Part shown: positions 25,235 to 33,936 of the stretch, one piece after another
How positions within the stretch are numbered: position 1 is the first letter of the stretch
Layout of the letters: each line of letters opens with the position of its first letter
Assembly (NCBI GenBank): GCA_013821605.1
Contig: JACDGP010000022.1
Location: 1-53,752 of the forward strand
Length of the DNA stretch: 53,752 nt
Source of the DNA: Herpetosiphonaceae bacterium
GTDB lineage: Bacteria > Chloroflexota > Chloroflexia > Chloroflexales > Kallotenuaceae
Direction: 5' to 3'
Program-made: the position numbers and the translations under genes
Notes under the pieces: generated by a model
Database searches by the model: none
Told to the model about the DNA's origin: nothing
What the model saw: the letters and a program-made list of their open reading frames with translations, nothing else

Positions 25235-26141
25235 CGGTGGCTTCCTCCACAAGCGCAACCGCAATTTGGGCGGCGATGCTTGCATTATTACGAAGTAAGG
25301 CAATGTTGGTCCGTAGGCTTTCGCCGGTAGTTTCGCACTCCATGGCCGCGAGTAGAAAGGGTGTTACTGCAGCGCCCCGGATATGGTTGGTCTTCGCCGT
25401 GCTCAATGCGCGCTCAATCGCGGCTTCGGCGGTAGCACGTGGAAGGGCAACCTCGGGGGGTGGCGGAACACATACAAGCAGCCCGCTGCCACCACCGTAT
25501 TGGAGGTGAGCGTGCCAGATACGTGCAACCTCGGCGGGAGTGTTGGCGCGGATCGTAAGCGGGAGACCACTAGTTGTGCTATAAAAGGCCGGTAACTCGT
25601 CGCAACCGTAGCCGACAACAGGCACACCCAGGGTTTCTAGCAGTTCGAGCGTCGCGGGCAAGTCGAGGATCGCTTTGGCCCCGGCACAGACGACCAGCAC
25701 TGGGGTACGACTAAGCTCACCAAGATCGGCCGATACATCCCAACTTTCGCGCGCGCCGCGATGGACACCGCCGATGCCGCCAGTGGCAAAGACCGCGATG
25801 CCGGCCAGGTGTGCCAGGGCCATCGTAGCCGCCACGGTCGTGGCACCATCCGCAGCCTGGGCTACGGCCGCTCCCAGATCGCGGCGTGAGAGTTTTCGGA
25901 TGCCTTCACGACCGACGAAGCGCATGAGCGCCGGCTCGTCTAAGCCGATCATGGGCACGCCGTGGCCGACACCAATCGTTGCCGGCTGTGCGCCACCGTC
26001 GCGCACAGCTTGCTCCAAAGCCTGTGCTGTTTCGAGGTTGAGGGGATAGGGGAGGCCGTGCGATATTAGGGTGGATTCGAGGGCGACGACCGGCTTGTGC
26101 TCTTGTAAGGCGGCATGAATATCGGGGCGAATGGTCAGCAT
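25227..26141 (-). CDS. psuG: Pseudouridine-5'-phosphate glycosidase
   Basis: The 304-residue protein reversibly splits pseudouridine 5'-phosphate into uracil and ribose 5-phosphate in pseudouridine breakdown. It matches PsuG throughout: ALESTLISHGLPYP near the N-terminus, VGHGVPMIGL, KLSRRDLGAAVA, FATGGIGGVHRGA and VVCAGAKAILDLPATLE. The kinase partner PsuK is not in the window. The gene heads a three-gene minus-strand operon with the amidohydrolase and the short Uma2-like protein, so the amidohydrolase may act on a nucleobase or related amide (inference). Confidence 0.95.
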   Translation of the reverse strand: MLTIRPDIHAALQEHKPVVALESTLISHGLPYPLNLETAQALEQAVRDGGAQPATIGVGHGVPMIGLDEPALMRFVGREGIRKLSRRDLGAAVAQAADGATTVAATMALAHLAGIAVFATGGIGGVHRGARESWDVSADLGELSRTPVLVVCAGAKAILDLPATLELLETLGVPVVGYGCDELPAFYSTTSGLPLTIRANTPAEVARIWHAHLQYGGGSGLLVCVPPPPEVALPRATAEAAIERALSTAKTNHIRGAAVTPFLLAAMECETTGESLRTNIALLRNNASIAAQIAVALVEEATDA

Positions 26142-26377
26142 ATGATTTGGACTCCAGTTGAGAGGGGATTAATGGTTGCGTGGCTTCGCGTGGTCATAGC
26201 ACACCTCATCATGGCAATCGTAACATACTCCAAGGCTTGTAAAAAGCAAGGATCAAGATGGAAAAGCAGCAACAGTATCAAGCATACGGTGCGTAACGAT
26301 CTGCTTCATGATTCGTTAAACTTATGAAACAAGATGAACCAGTTGTTCATATAGAGAAGGTTGGTACAGAGGTATCT

Positions 26378-27937
26378 ATGAAACAAGCATACTCGTCCCA
26401 TGATGGTCTGATGCATTCGCACCGGTTGCGCTCCTTTGGTGTTTGTCGGCGGCAAGCCGTGGTCGTGCTCATGTGTCTGCTGCTCACGGTGTTGCTACCG
26501 GTCACGATCACTGCTCGATCTTCAAGCATACTTGTTCCCGCGCGAGCAGGGTGCGCGACGGCACATTGTGACCCAGTGATGCCGCATGATGTGTCTCATT
26601 TCACCGTTTTGCTACCGGTCGTGATCGCTGGGCAATCTGTAAGTGCACTTTTTCCGGCACAAACAGGATGTGCAATGGCACATTGTGACCCAATGATGTC
26701 GGATAACGCGAATACTGCTGCACCCTTGACGCAAGTCCACGCCTATTGGCATGACACTACGGTTACCGGTTCCAACATAGGTCTTGGTTGTTCCTCGAAT
26801 AGTTCCATTGCCGTTTGTACGTTGCTACCGAATAGCACTGCGACAACGACATTGAAAGCGTATACCGCTTCAGGTTCAAGTCCTTGGTCGTCAACCTTAC
26901 TCAACAACACTGCTCCCTATTCGGCCCCGATGGTTAATGCCGATGGCAGCGTGATTGCGGCCGATAGTGAGAAGGTTTTCCGCTTAAATCCTGATGGTTC
27001 TCCTGCTTGGATCACGAACACTCCAGGCGGTATACCGATCAGCCCAACGACGACCGGTGATAACTCTATTATTTTGGCAACCTTAGGTGGACCGGTCTCA
27101 GCATATGATGCAAATACCGGCGTCATGCTTGCCAGTCTAGCCATTAACGCCAGTATTAACGACAATGGTGTGGTGAAAACTGGTATTTTTGATACGGCAA
27201 ATACGCCCACGATTCAGGGAAATCGTATTTATATCTCTACACAATTTCACGAAACCGCTACAGGGGCGATCCTACCATATGGTAGACTCTACGCCTTAGA
27301 CTTGATGCGAACTGGCGAAACAGCACAGCTTTCGATTGCGTGGTTTTATGAGTTCCAAGCACCAAGTGGTGCATCACCACTGCTGATTCAAACGGATAAT
27401 GGCACAACTATTTATTTTGACGGCAACGGTGTCATACCGGGTGGTTCAGTCGATCCTCATACGTTCGCTGTGGTTGATAAAGGCGATCATGGAGAACTGG
27501 TGTGGTCATACCAAATGCCGACCCGAGCCCTTGCAGGAGCAGCACGCGATCCGCGCGGTGGGCTGTGGATATTTGTGCCCCAAGAGCCATACTTAATCCG
27601 ATTGGATCAAACGACTGGAACTGAATTACAGCAACTCGATGTGGGTGCTCTTATTAATGAGTCGGTTGTTTATTGGCCTAGTTCAGCAATGAGTATTAGC
27701 GGTACAGCAACACAGCCAGTCATGATCGTCTCAACGAGAACGGCGACAGCGACCTCCAGCTATCTTATCGCTATTGACTTGTCCGCTGGAACACTACTGT
27801 GGAAATTCCGTTATGATGAAGGGAAAGGGTTCGATGGTCATAGCTATGGACAATTTCCAATTGTCACCTCAGCTACTGGGCAACCGGTTGTAGTGTTTAC
27901 CACAAGCGACAACGGCACCTGGGCTTTCGGGCAATAA
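26378..27937 (+). CDS. Secreted or membrane-anchored PQQ-like beta-propeller protein with duplicated Cys segment
   Basis: The 519-residue protein has a hydrophobic segment at ~27-45 (signal or anchor). A 39-residue unit starting TVLLPV is repeated in tandem (37-75 and 76-114) and each copy ends GCAxAHCDPxM. The rest (~150-519) has beta-rich PQQ-like repeats, for example AYDANTGVMLASL and AIDLSAGTLLWKF, suggesting a propeller with no visible catalytic site. ATG at 26378 has AGAGGT upstream and is preferred over ATG at 26324, which has no ribosome site. Base composition looks more AT-rich than the neighbours, which suggests transfer. It is 11 nt upstream of the 227-residue gene, so the two are probably an operon. 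Function is unknown. Confidence 0.7.
   Translation: MKQAYSSHDGLMHSHRLRSFGVCRRQAVVVLMCLLLTVLLPVTITARSSSILVPARAGCATAHCDPVMPHDVSHFTVLLPVVIAGQSVSALFPAQTGCAMAHCDPMMSDNANTAAPLTQVHAYWHDTTVTGSNIGLGCSSNSSIAVCTLLPNSTATTTLKAYTASGSSPWSSTLLNNTAPYSAPMVNADGSVIAADSEKVFRLNPDGSPAWITNTPGGIPISPTTTGDNSIILATLGGPVSAYDANTGVMLASLAINASINDNGVVKTGIFDTANTPTIQGNRIYISTQFHETATGAILPYGRLYALDLMRTGETAQLSIAWFYEFQAPSGASPLLIQTDNGTTIYFDGNGVIPGGSVDPHTFAVVDKGDHGELVWSYQMPTRALAGAARDPRGGLWIFVPQEPYLIRLDQTTGTELQQLDVGALINESVVYWPSSAMSISGTATQPVMIVSTRTATATSSYLIAIDLSAGTLLWKFRYDEGKGFDGHSYGQFPIVTSATGQPVVVFTTSDNGTWAFGQ
26486..26719 (+). repeat. Two tandem 117-bp repeats inside the propeller gene
   Basis: Two in-frame 117-bp units (26486-26602 and 26603-26719) encode 39 residues each, starting TVLLPV and ending in a conserved GCAxAHCDPxM block. 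They differ by about a third at the protein level, so the duplication is not recent. Confidence 0.75.
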
Positions 27938-27948
27938 AGGACGTAGAG

Positions 27949-28632
27949 ATGCCACAGGCAAATAGCGCACCGGAACTAACACTGCGCGATAGGATTGAGG
28001 CGTGGAAAGCAAAGCAGGATCAGGATGAGTTCCTAGCTATCATCAATGACGTTTGCAACGATGTCGTCAGCACCATCCGTGATGGAAGCGGAGCGGAGCG
28101 CGGGCAACTGGCTACCGATCTGGCAGTGCTCCGGAAGATCCAACCATTGCCGTTCCCTGGCACCGATGACTTTCTCCATGTGCTGCAATTGATGCTACGC
28201 AACCAGCCGGGCATGGCTCGGCAGGCTGCACAGTTGCGAGCCGAGTTACCGGAAGCCTTTGCAGTCACACTGACAACGATGGAGCGCTTGATCGCGGGCG
28301 AGACGGTGCCGGAAGAGCCCGAGGGGACACCAGCAGCGGCAATGTTGCCCGTGGAGCAGCCCGATCCGGTGGAGGTGCTGGAACAGGTGGCGCCAGCCTT
28401 TGAGCAAGTGACATTGATGCTACATGACCCACAGTTTGGTAGCCGGGCGATGGTGGCCCAGTATGTCGAGAAGATGGCAACACAGGCAACAGAGGGCGAA
28501 ACAGCAGGTTCACCTTGGCTTGACGCAGCAGCAGGACTGCGCGCATTGGCCGCACTGTTGCGCGACGAAACTCCAAATGTGGAGATGTTGACGCCGACGT
28601 ATCGTAAGCTGGTGGAGGAGGCACGGGGATAG
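27949..28632 (+). CDS. Stand-alone homolog of the CHAT-STAND protein C-terminal domain
   Basis: The 227-residue acidic, helix-rich protein has no family I recognise. It aligns over nearly its full length with residues ~1153-1376 of the large CHAT protein at 29117-33247. Shared blocks include TLRDxIExWKxxQDxDE, LPFPGTDDFLHVLQLMLR versus LPLPGANDFLHALQLMLR, TMERLIAGE, and the C-terminal GSPWLDAAAGLRALAALLR. An acidic, Pro-rich linker of variable length (~125-145) separates an N and a C half. It follows the propeller gene by 11 nt. It could be a partner, competitor or regulator of the large protein, or a domain released by duplication. There are no catalytic motifs. Confidence 0.75.
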   Translation: MPQANSAPELTLRDRIEAWKAKQDQDEFLAIINDVCNDVVSTIRDGSGAERGQLATDLAVLRKIQPLPFPGTDDFLHVLQLMLRNQPGMARQAAQLRAELPEAFAVTLTTMERLIAGETVPEEPEGTPAAAMLPVEQPDPVEVLEQVAPAFEQVTLMLHDPQFGSRAMVAQYVEKMATQATEGETAGSPWLDAAAGLRALAALLRDETPNVEMLTPTYRKLVEEARG

Positions 28633-28671
28633 GGGGCGACAGGATGCGGATTCAAGGGAAGGACCGGATTG

Positions 28672-28830
28672 ATGACAACAATTGAGATTGAAGTTGATAG
28701 AAACACAGCTACGGCCTATGCTTCCGCCTCACTAGAAGTTCGGCAGAAGATCCAGCTCCTCCTAGACATATGGGTGCCAGACGTAGTTACGATGCCAAAG
28801 CGGACCTTACCGCGTCAAGCTCTTGATTAG
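28672..28830 (+). CDS. Short antitoxin-like peptide, possibly truncated
   Basis: The 52-residue frame starting ATG at 28672 reads MTTIEIEVDRNTATAYASAS and continues LEVRQKIQLLLDIWV. This resembles the N-terminus of small antitoxin-like proteins that precede toxin genes. The normal C-terminal helix is replaced by an unrelated tail (VVTMPKRTLPRQALD), so it is probably truncated. It stands directly upstream of the decayed VapBC-type pair. The family call comes from pattern memory only. Confidence 0.45.
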   Translation: MTTIEIEVDRNTATAYASASLEVRQKIQLLLDIWVPDVVTMPKRTLPRQALD

Positions 28831-28841
28831 AGGAGCATGAT

Positions 28842-28993
28842 ATGGCAACAGCAGATTACAGTGATGTGTTGGAGTGCGAGAGGTAGTAGCTCGCCTAGGT
28901 GACCTGGCCGTGCCAGATGATAGCTTTGCTGCAGACCTCGAAGCAGTGCAGTCCTCTCAGCCCAAAGTTGGCAGTCCAGAATGGCACAACTGA
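28842..28993 (+). pseudogene. Decayed type II antitoxin gene (frameshift/deletion)
   Basis: ATG at 28842 with AGGAG upstream begins MATADYSDVLECER and hits a stop at once. In another frame (28883-28993) the sequence continues as VVARLGDLAVPDDSFAADLE and ends SPEWHN, the typical C-terminus of VapB-like antitoxins found before PIN toxins. The middle is missing and the frame is broken. The end overlaps the start of the PIN remnant in the usual antitoxin-toxin manner. Confidence 0.6.
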
Positions 28994-29034
28994 TCGACTC
29001 AAGTGTCTTCATTGCCCTAGAGCGTTGCTGGTAA
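28981..29034 (+). pseudogene. PIN-domain (VapC-type) toxin remnant
   Basis: ATG at 28981 overlaps the antitoxin remnant's stop and reads MAQLIDSSVFIALERCW before a stop codon. This is the first beta strand of a PIN ribonuclease with its first active-site Asp (LIDSSVFIALER). All later acidic residues are gone. The toxin gene is reduced to 17 codons. Confidence 0.6.
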
Positions 29035-29116
29035 GCTGGTAAGACGCCATCCCTCAAATCCTTTAATTTGTGCTATGCTTCCTCGCAATCCTTTCGTAAC
29101 CTAAACAGGAGTGCGT

Positions 29117-32100
29117 ATGCCGCTGATCCTGACCTTGCGCCGTGATGCCCCCGATCGCGCGACCGCTCTGGTCGGCGATTCGGTATTGCACAGCTTCGAT
29201 CCGCTAGCGTTACGTTCCTTTGAGCCTGCATCCAAGGAGCAGCCAGTCCCAAAAGAGCCCGTGGCCTATGGCAAGCGCTTGTTTGCCGCACTCGGGGGCG
29301 AGGAACTCAAACGGCTGCTACCCAAGAAACTTGCGCCCAATCTTGACAGCCTGATTGCCCTCGAAAGTTCTGACTTGGAGCTCATGGCGATTCCGTGGGA
29401 ATATGTGTATGGACCCGCTGGCTTCCTGATCCTGGACTATCTATTTATACGCTCCGTCCCAGACGCTCCCTTGCCAGATGATCCGCGCCCTGACCAGCCT
29501 TGGCGTTTGGTTGCGTTAGGCAGCGATCCGGTGTTGGCAGAGGTCCGGGATCCGAACGACAAGCTGTTGGGCTTTGCTCCAATGCTTCCGCTGCGGGTGG
29601 TCGCGGAGTTGGATGACTTGAGCAAGAGCTTAACAGCATACCAGCCGCCACTTCCCCTACGCTGGCAACGTCTGGCCCCGACGCAGAACGCCCTGATCAA
29701 CCTGAATACCGGCGATGAGCCAATCATCCTGCACTATACGGGTCATGGTGATGTCATAGCAGGTGAGCCGTATTTGTGTTTCGATGACGGCACGGGCATG
29801 ATGGAGCCGGAACCGGTGCGCGACCTAGCGGCAGAACTCCGTGAGCGGACCTACCTAGCATTCTTTAACGCCTGCCGTACTGCGGACGTGACTGAGCCGG
29901 GTGCGAACCTTGCGTTGGCGCTGGTACAGGGCGGGATTCCAGTGGTGGTTGGGACACAATTCACGGCACAGGACAATGCTGCCGCACCCTTTGCATGGAC
30001 CTTCTACCAACACCTCGTGAGCAACGGACCACTCATCGCGCTGTGGCGCGCTCGTCGCCAACTCAAAACGCTTTATCCCCATGATCCCGGCCAGTGGGGC
30101 ATTCACACACTATATCTTGCCGCAGGCTATCAATGGCCACAACGACAGATGCGCGTTGAGCAGCCGCTCCAGCCGCTCGATGGACCGCCGTTCAATATCC
30201 TCGCCTTGCAAGCACCGGCAGTCGTGTTAGGTCGCCACCACGAGCTGCACGATCTAGCCACCTTGTTTGTGCACGATCATAAACAGATTGTGACGATTCT
30301 GGGTCCGGGAGGCATGGGTAAAACAGCGTTGGCGAGTGCTGTTGCACAGCGGCTCCGCTTTCACTTTCCAGGAGGGGTCTTTGCAGTATCGCTGGTCTTA
30401 CCCGAAGCCAATGCCTCCCTCAGTGCAGCCGCCATTCGTCGTCAGATTGCCGAGCTACTGGGGGCGTTGGATGCAAGCTTTGAGGATCCTACGGCTGCGC
30501 ACGCACAAGAAGAGGCGATCCTCCGAGTCCTGCAAGGCCGTCAGCGTAGCTTGCTGATCTTCGACAATTATGAAACCGTTTTGTGGCTGCTAGGGAAAGA
30601 GCCCATCGAGGGGGAAGGCGCTCCCAAGCCGGCACAGTGGAGCGAGGCAGACGCAGTTCAGCGCCTGGTGACACGTTTAGCAAAAGCCCAGACGCATCTG
30701 TTGTTTACATCCAGGCAGGCACCCGTTGGCTTGGCTAACGAAGTTACCTATCCGCCTCGAAAACAGCAACTAGGTGGCCTGGAGCGTGAAAGCAGCAACG
30801 AGTTATTCAAGCAAAATGTCGGTGAACGATCAGCAAATGAGACCTTTCGTGACGCGGTTGCGGAGAAGGTCGGTGATAGCCCGCTGGCAATCATTCTTGC
30901 TGCGAAGCGCTGGAGCACGGGTCACCTAGCGGAAGCGGACTTTCTTCAACATATTGTCGATGAGTTGATCCTGGCTGAACAGCAGGGGGTACCGGAGAAT
31001 CAGCGCTCAGCACTCGCTAACGTCCGATTGTCGATCAACGACCTCACTGCTGACAGGCGACAAGACTTCCTAGCACTTTCGATCGTCGGCAACCCAATGA
31101 TCCAGCCAATGCACGGCGCAGTGGTTTGGGGCCTTGAGGACGAGCAGCAATGGTTTACGGAGCAGGCGCACGAGCGACTCCAGGAGTTCTGTGATCGCTC
31201 GCTGCTACAGCCGATCTTACGTGACGTGCAGTTGATGGTCGATGAGCAGCAGAACCGAGCACTCGCCTATAGCCTCCAGCCAGTCATTGCGCAGGTTGCG
31301 GGGCATCTTGCCAAAGCGGACGGGCCGCTGCTCGAAGAACCACAGGCTCGCTATGCTCGTTGGGCAGAAATGAAGGTGAATCGCGCATTCGGAAAAGGAG
31401 GAATGAGTTTCAAGCCGGAGATTGCGCGTGAAATGCAGGTGATGCTACCTGATTTACAAGCCGCATTACCGCATTTGCCCCTTGAGCAACGAGGATGGGC
31501 AGCTTGGAGAGCGGCTGATGCTGCTTATAACCTCGGTCGCCCAGATGTGGCAGATAGAATGCTGCAACTTGGCGAAGACACAGCACGGGAAGCCGAAGAT
31601 CGCATATTGGAAGGGCGTCTGAAGGTTGTACAGGGAAAACAGGCTGTGCTCAGAGGAAACTTAGATGACGCCATTCAGCACTACCAAACGGCCTTGACGA
31701 TTATTGATGGATTAGACGATCAGCTGGGTGAGCGGGCCGTTATCATGAGCCAAATGGCCGGGGTGCTGGTGACGCGCGGCGACCTCACTGGGGCTATGGA
31801 ACTCTACCAGCAGTCCTTAGCAAGCCACGAAAGCATCGGCAATGTCCAAGGCAAAGCCGCGACCCTTGCGAATATGGCGATCCTTCAATGGCGACAAGGC
31901 GCGCATGAGGTTGCACTCAGCAATATCCGCGCAAGTCTGCGACTCCTTGAACGAGTGGGAGCGGTACGCGAGGTTGAACAGGTACGTCGCATCCTTGCGA
32001 AGATGGAAGGCGCGGTCCAAGTAGACACACCAGACGGCTTGTCGCCGGGCCAGCTTGCTGGGGCATTGGTAGCTGCAACGACACGTGCATTACGGGGACA

Positions 32101-33247
32101 ACTATCACGTGATAAGGTGCGTGAGGATCTCGTGGGATTGCAGGTTGACGAGGTGCTAACAGCGTACATCAATGGGCTGGTGGACGTGCTCGATGGGAAG
32201 GGTACGGTAGGGGCGTTGCTGAGCGCGGTGGAGCAAATACTGCAATCTGCAATGCCAGCCGAGCGAGCCAGTGTATATCGAGGAATCAGTAACGTTGCCG
32301 ACGAAATTGGCGACGTTGAAGGGGAAATTAAGGCACGCCAGCAAGCTATAGCAGTACAGCGCCAGGTGGGCGAGGACCGTGAGAATTTAGTTGAATTGAG
32401 CGTGATGCTGTTTAACCTTGCAACTACGTACGCCGGGCAGGGACAGCACGCGATGGCAGTTCCTCTGCTTGAAGAGGTGGTGGCACTGGATGAGCGCAAT
32501 CAGCATCCTGATCTTGAATCAGATCGGCAGGCGCTAGAAACAGCACGGCAGCGGGCGGGTGGAGCACCGAAGCAGACCTTGCGCGATGTCATTGAGAAGT
32601 GGAAGCACGACCAGGATAAGGACGAGTTAGCGAAGCTGATCAACGCAATTTGCAATGTTGTCATCGATGTCGTGCGCGATGGTGACACAGTCTTACGTAG
32701 TCAGGTTGCCGAAGATTTATCAGCCCTACGGATGGTGCGTCCACTGCCGCTTCCGGGAGCCAATGATTTCCTCCATGCCTTACAATTGATGTTGCGCGAC
32801 CAGCCGGGGATGGCAGAACGAGCAGCACAGGTGCGGGCGGTCTTGCCAGAGGGGTTTGCCCGAGTGCTGGTGACGATGGAGCGGATGATTGCAGGCGAGA
32901 GCACGGAAGATGAGGCTGAGGAAGAGCCGGAGGAGGAAGAAGCCCTCGCCAACCTTTCACCCGAGCAGCGACGCGAGATGCAGGTCTTGGCCCAAGTGTT
33001 TCCGGCTTTCGAGCAAGCTGCTCAGAGCCTGCACGATCCGAAGATTACGTTTGTGCAACGCATGGAAGCAGCAAAGCAAGTCGATGGTATGGCAACCAAA
33101 GCCGCCGAAGGTGAAGAACTGGGATCGCCGTGGCTTGATGCAGCGGCAGGATTACGGGGGTTAGCTACGCTATTACGAGGTGGCACACCTGACATTGCGG
33201 CATTGGGGCCGGTGTATCGCAAGCTGTTGGAAGATGTGAAGGGATGA
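29117..33247 (+). CDS. CHAT protease - NB-ARC-like STAND NTPase - TPR protein with novel C-terminal domain
   Basis: The 1376-residue protein has four parts. (1) A CHAT caspase-like domain (~1-330) with the catalytic dyad His210 (HYTGHGD) and Cys253 (FFNACRTA). (2) An NB-ARC/STAND ATPase (~370-700) with Walker A GPGGMGKT (396-403), Walker B LLIFDN (Asp483) and sensor LLFTSRQAP. (3) Tetratricopeptide repeats (~790-960 and ~1050-1150). (4) A C-terminal domain (~1153-1376) homologous to the separate 227-residue protein just upstream. The architecture is that of NLR-like proteins in which repeats sense a ligand, the NTPase oligomerises and the CHAT protease is unleashed; several CHAT-STAND proteins are antiphage. 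Function here is inferred. ATG at 29117 has AGGAG 5 nt upstream. It is followed closely by a zinc-ribbon gene and a membrane-protein gene. Confidence 0.88.
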   Translation: MPLILTLRRDAPDRATALVGDSVLHSFDPLALRSFEPASKEQPVPKEPVAYGKRLFAALGGEELKRLLPKKLAPNLDSLIALESSDLELMAIPWEYVYGPAGFLILDYLFIRSVPDAPLPDDPRPDQPWRLVALGSDPVLAEVRDPNDKLLGFAPMLPLRVVAELDDLSKSLTAYQPPLPLRWQRLAPTQNALINLNTGDEPIILHYTGHGDVIAGEPYLCFDDGTGMMEPEPVRDLAAELRERTYLAFFNACRTADVTEPGANLALALVQGGIPVVVGTQFTAQDNAAAPFAWTFYQHLVSNGPLIALWRARRQLKTLYPHDPGQWGIHTLYLAAGYQWPQRQMRVEQPLQPLDGPPFNILALQAPAVVLGRHHELHDLATLFVHDHKQIVTILGPGGMGKTALASAVAQRLRFHFPGGVFAVSLVLPEANASLSAAAIRRQIAELLGALDASFEDPTAAHAQEEAILRVLQGRQRSLLIFDNYETVLWLLGKEPIEGEGAPKPAQWSEADAVQRLVTRLAKAQTHLLFTSRQAPVGLANEVTYPPRKQQLGGLERESSNELFKQNVGERSANETFRDAVAEKVGDSPLAIILAAKRWSTGHLAEADFLQHIVDELILAEQQGVPENQRSALANVRLSINDLTADRRQDFLALSIVGNPMIQPMHGAVVWGLEDEQQWFTEQAHERLQEFCDRSLLQPILRDVQLMVDEQQNRALAYSLQPVIAQVAGHLAKADGPLLEEPQARYARWAEMKVNRAFGKGGMSFKPEIAREMQVMLPDLQAALPHLPLEQRGWAAWRAADAAYNLGRPDVADRMLQLGEDTAREAEDRILEGRLKVVQGKQAVLRGNLDDAIQHYQTALTIIDGLDDQLGERAVIMSQMAGVLVTRGDLTGAMELYQQSLASHESIGNVQGKAATLANMAILQWRQGAHEVALSNIRASLRLLERVGAVREVEQVRRILAKMEGAVQVDTPDGLSPGQLAGALVAATTRALRGQLSRDKVREDLVGLQVDEVLTAYINGLVDVLDGKGTVGALLSAVEQILQSAMPAERASVYRGISNVADEIGDVEGEIKARQQAIAVQRQVGEDRENLVELSVMLFNLATTYAGQGQHAMAVPLLEEVVALDERNQHPDLESDRQALETARQRAGGAPKQTLRDVIEKWKHDQDKDELAKLINAICNVVIDVVRDGDTVLRSQVAEDLSALRMVRPLPLPGANDFLHALQLMLRDQPGMAERAAQVRAVLPEGFARVLVTMERMIAGESTEDEAEEEPEEEEALANLSPEQRREMQVLAQVFPAFEQAAQSLHDPKITFVQRMEAAKQVDGMATKAAEGEELGSPWLDAAAGLRGLATLLRGGTPDIAALGPVYRKLLEDVKG

Positions 33248-33259
33248 GGAGATAGCAGG

Positions 33260-33466
33260 ATGAGTGATGCGACTACCGTGACGTATACGTGTGGGGCGTG
33301 CGGATGGGTCAATACCTGGACACGGGATGAGATTGTTCAACGGGGTGATGTGGTGGTGTATAAGGCAGTTCCAAGTGCCAAAGAGGATCGCTACAGTCTG
33401 AAGTGCCGGAATCCTAAATTCAACTGTCCGGGGCACGAGATCGTTGCGGTCGAGCGAAAGGTGTAA
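33260..33466 (+). CDS. Small zinc-ribbon-like protein
   Basis: The 68-residue protein has two Cys pairs: CGAC (Cys11, Cys14) and Cys49 with Cys56 (LKCRNPKFNCPGHE). This spacing fits a single zinc ribbon or knuckle; His59 is an alternative ligand. It has no enzymatic motif. The start is 12 nt after the CHAT gene stop and the following gene begins 4 nt after its own stop, so the three are an operon. Possible roles are nucleic-acid or protein binding. I do not recognise the family. Confidence 0.75.
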   Translation: MSDATTVTYTCGACGWVNTWTRDEIVQRGDVVVYKAVPSAKEDRYSLKCRNPKFNCPGHEIVAVERKV

Positions 33467-33470
33467 GTAT

Positions 33471-33899
33471 ATGCATGTCGTGGGACCGGAGACGGCAAGC
33501 GACCGCGCTCGCCGCGAGTGGTTCGAGGAGCAGGAAAAGAAGAATACCGACCGGCTCGAGGATGGAGCGAAGACGATCACGACCCTCGTTACGGGGCTGT
33601 ATGGAGTGCTGTTTGGCGTTTTGGCATTAAGCACACATCCCGAGTTTTTAAAACGTCCGAGTGTGCAGTGGCTTGGCACGGCAGGGGTTGTAGTCTTTTT
33701 TCTTGCGCTGCTAGCAGCTCTCACGACAACATATCCTTGGCCTAACCTGGCACAGCGCGACAATGTGACCGAGATGGAAGCGGCTTACACTGCCCTTGTT
33801 AAACGTAAAGTTTGGAGTCTGAGCGTCGCATTGGTTGCCTTCGTTGTTGGCACACTCCTGTTGGGCTGCTTGATTAGTGCAGTGCTGTGGGGATGGTGA
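33471..33899 (+). CDS. Three-helix membrane protein of unknown function
   Basis: The 142-residue protein begins with a charged N-terminal helix (~1-34, rich in Glu, Arg and Lys), followed by membrane helices at ~35-54, 66-86 and 114-140 and a charged segment between the second and third. ATG at 33471 lies 4 nt after the zinc-ribbon stop; a GTG/ATG further upstream would overlap that gene. As the last member of the CHAT operon it could be a membrane effector or a target cleaved by the CHAT protease, as in other CHAT and CBASS-like systems. That is inference; no known effector family is evident. Confidence 0.7.
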   Translation: MHVVGPETASDRARREWFEEQEKKNTDRLEDGAKTITTLVTGLYGVLFGVLALSTHPEFLKRPSVQWLGTAGVVVFFLALLAALTTTYPWPNLAQRDNVTEMEAAYTALVKRKVWSLSVALVAFVVGTLLLGCLISAVLWGW

Positions 33900-33936
33900 G
33901 AAGGATGCTATACTGACCAGGGAGTCAGGAGAGGCT

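Noticed and set aside
28020-28706. 228-codon minus-strand frame over the 227-residue gene
   Set aside because: Ser/Cys/Thr-rich antisense shadow; the plus-strand frame is the one homologous to the CHAT protein.
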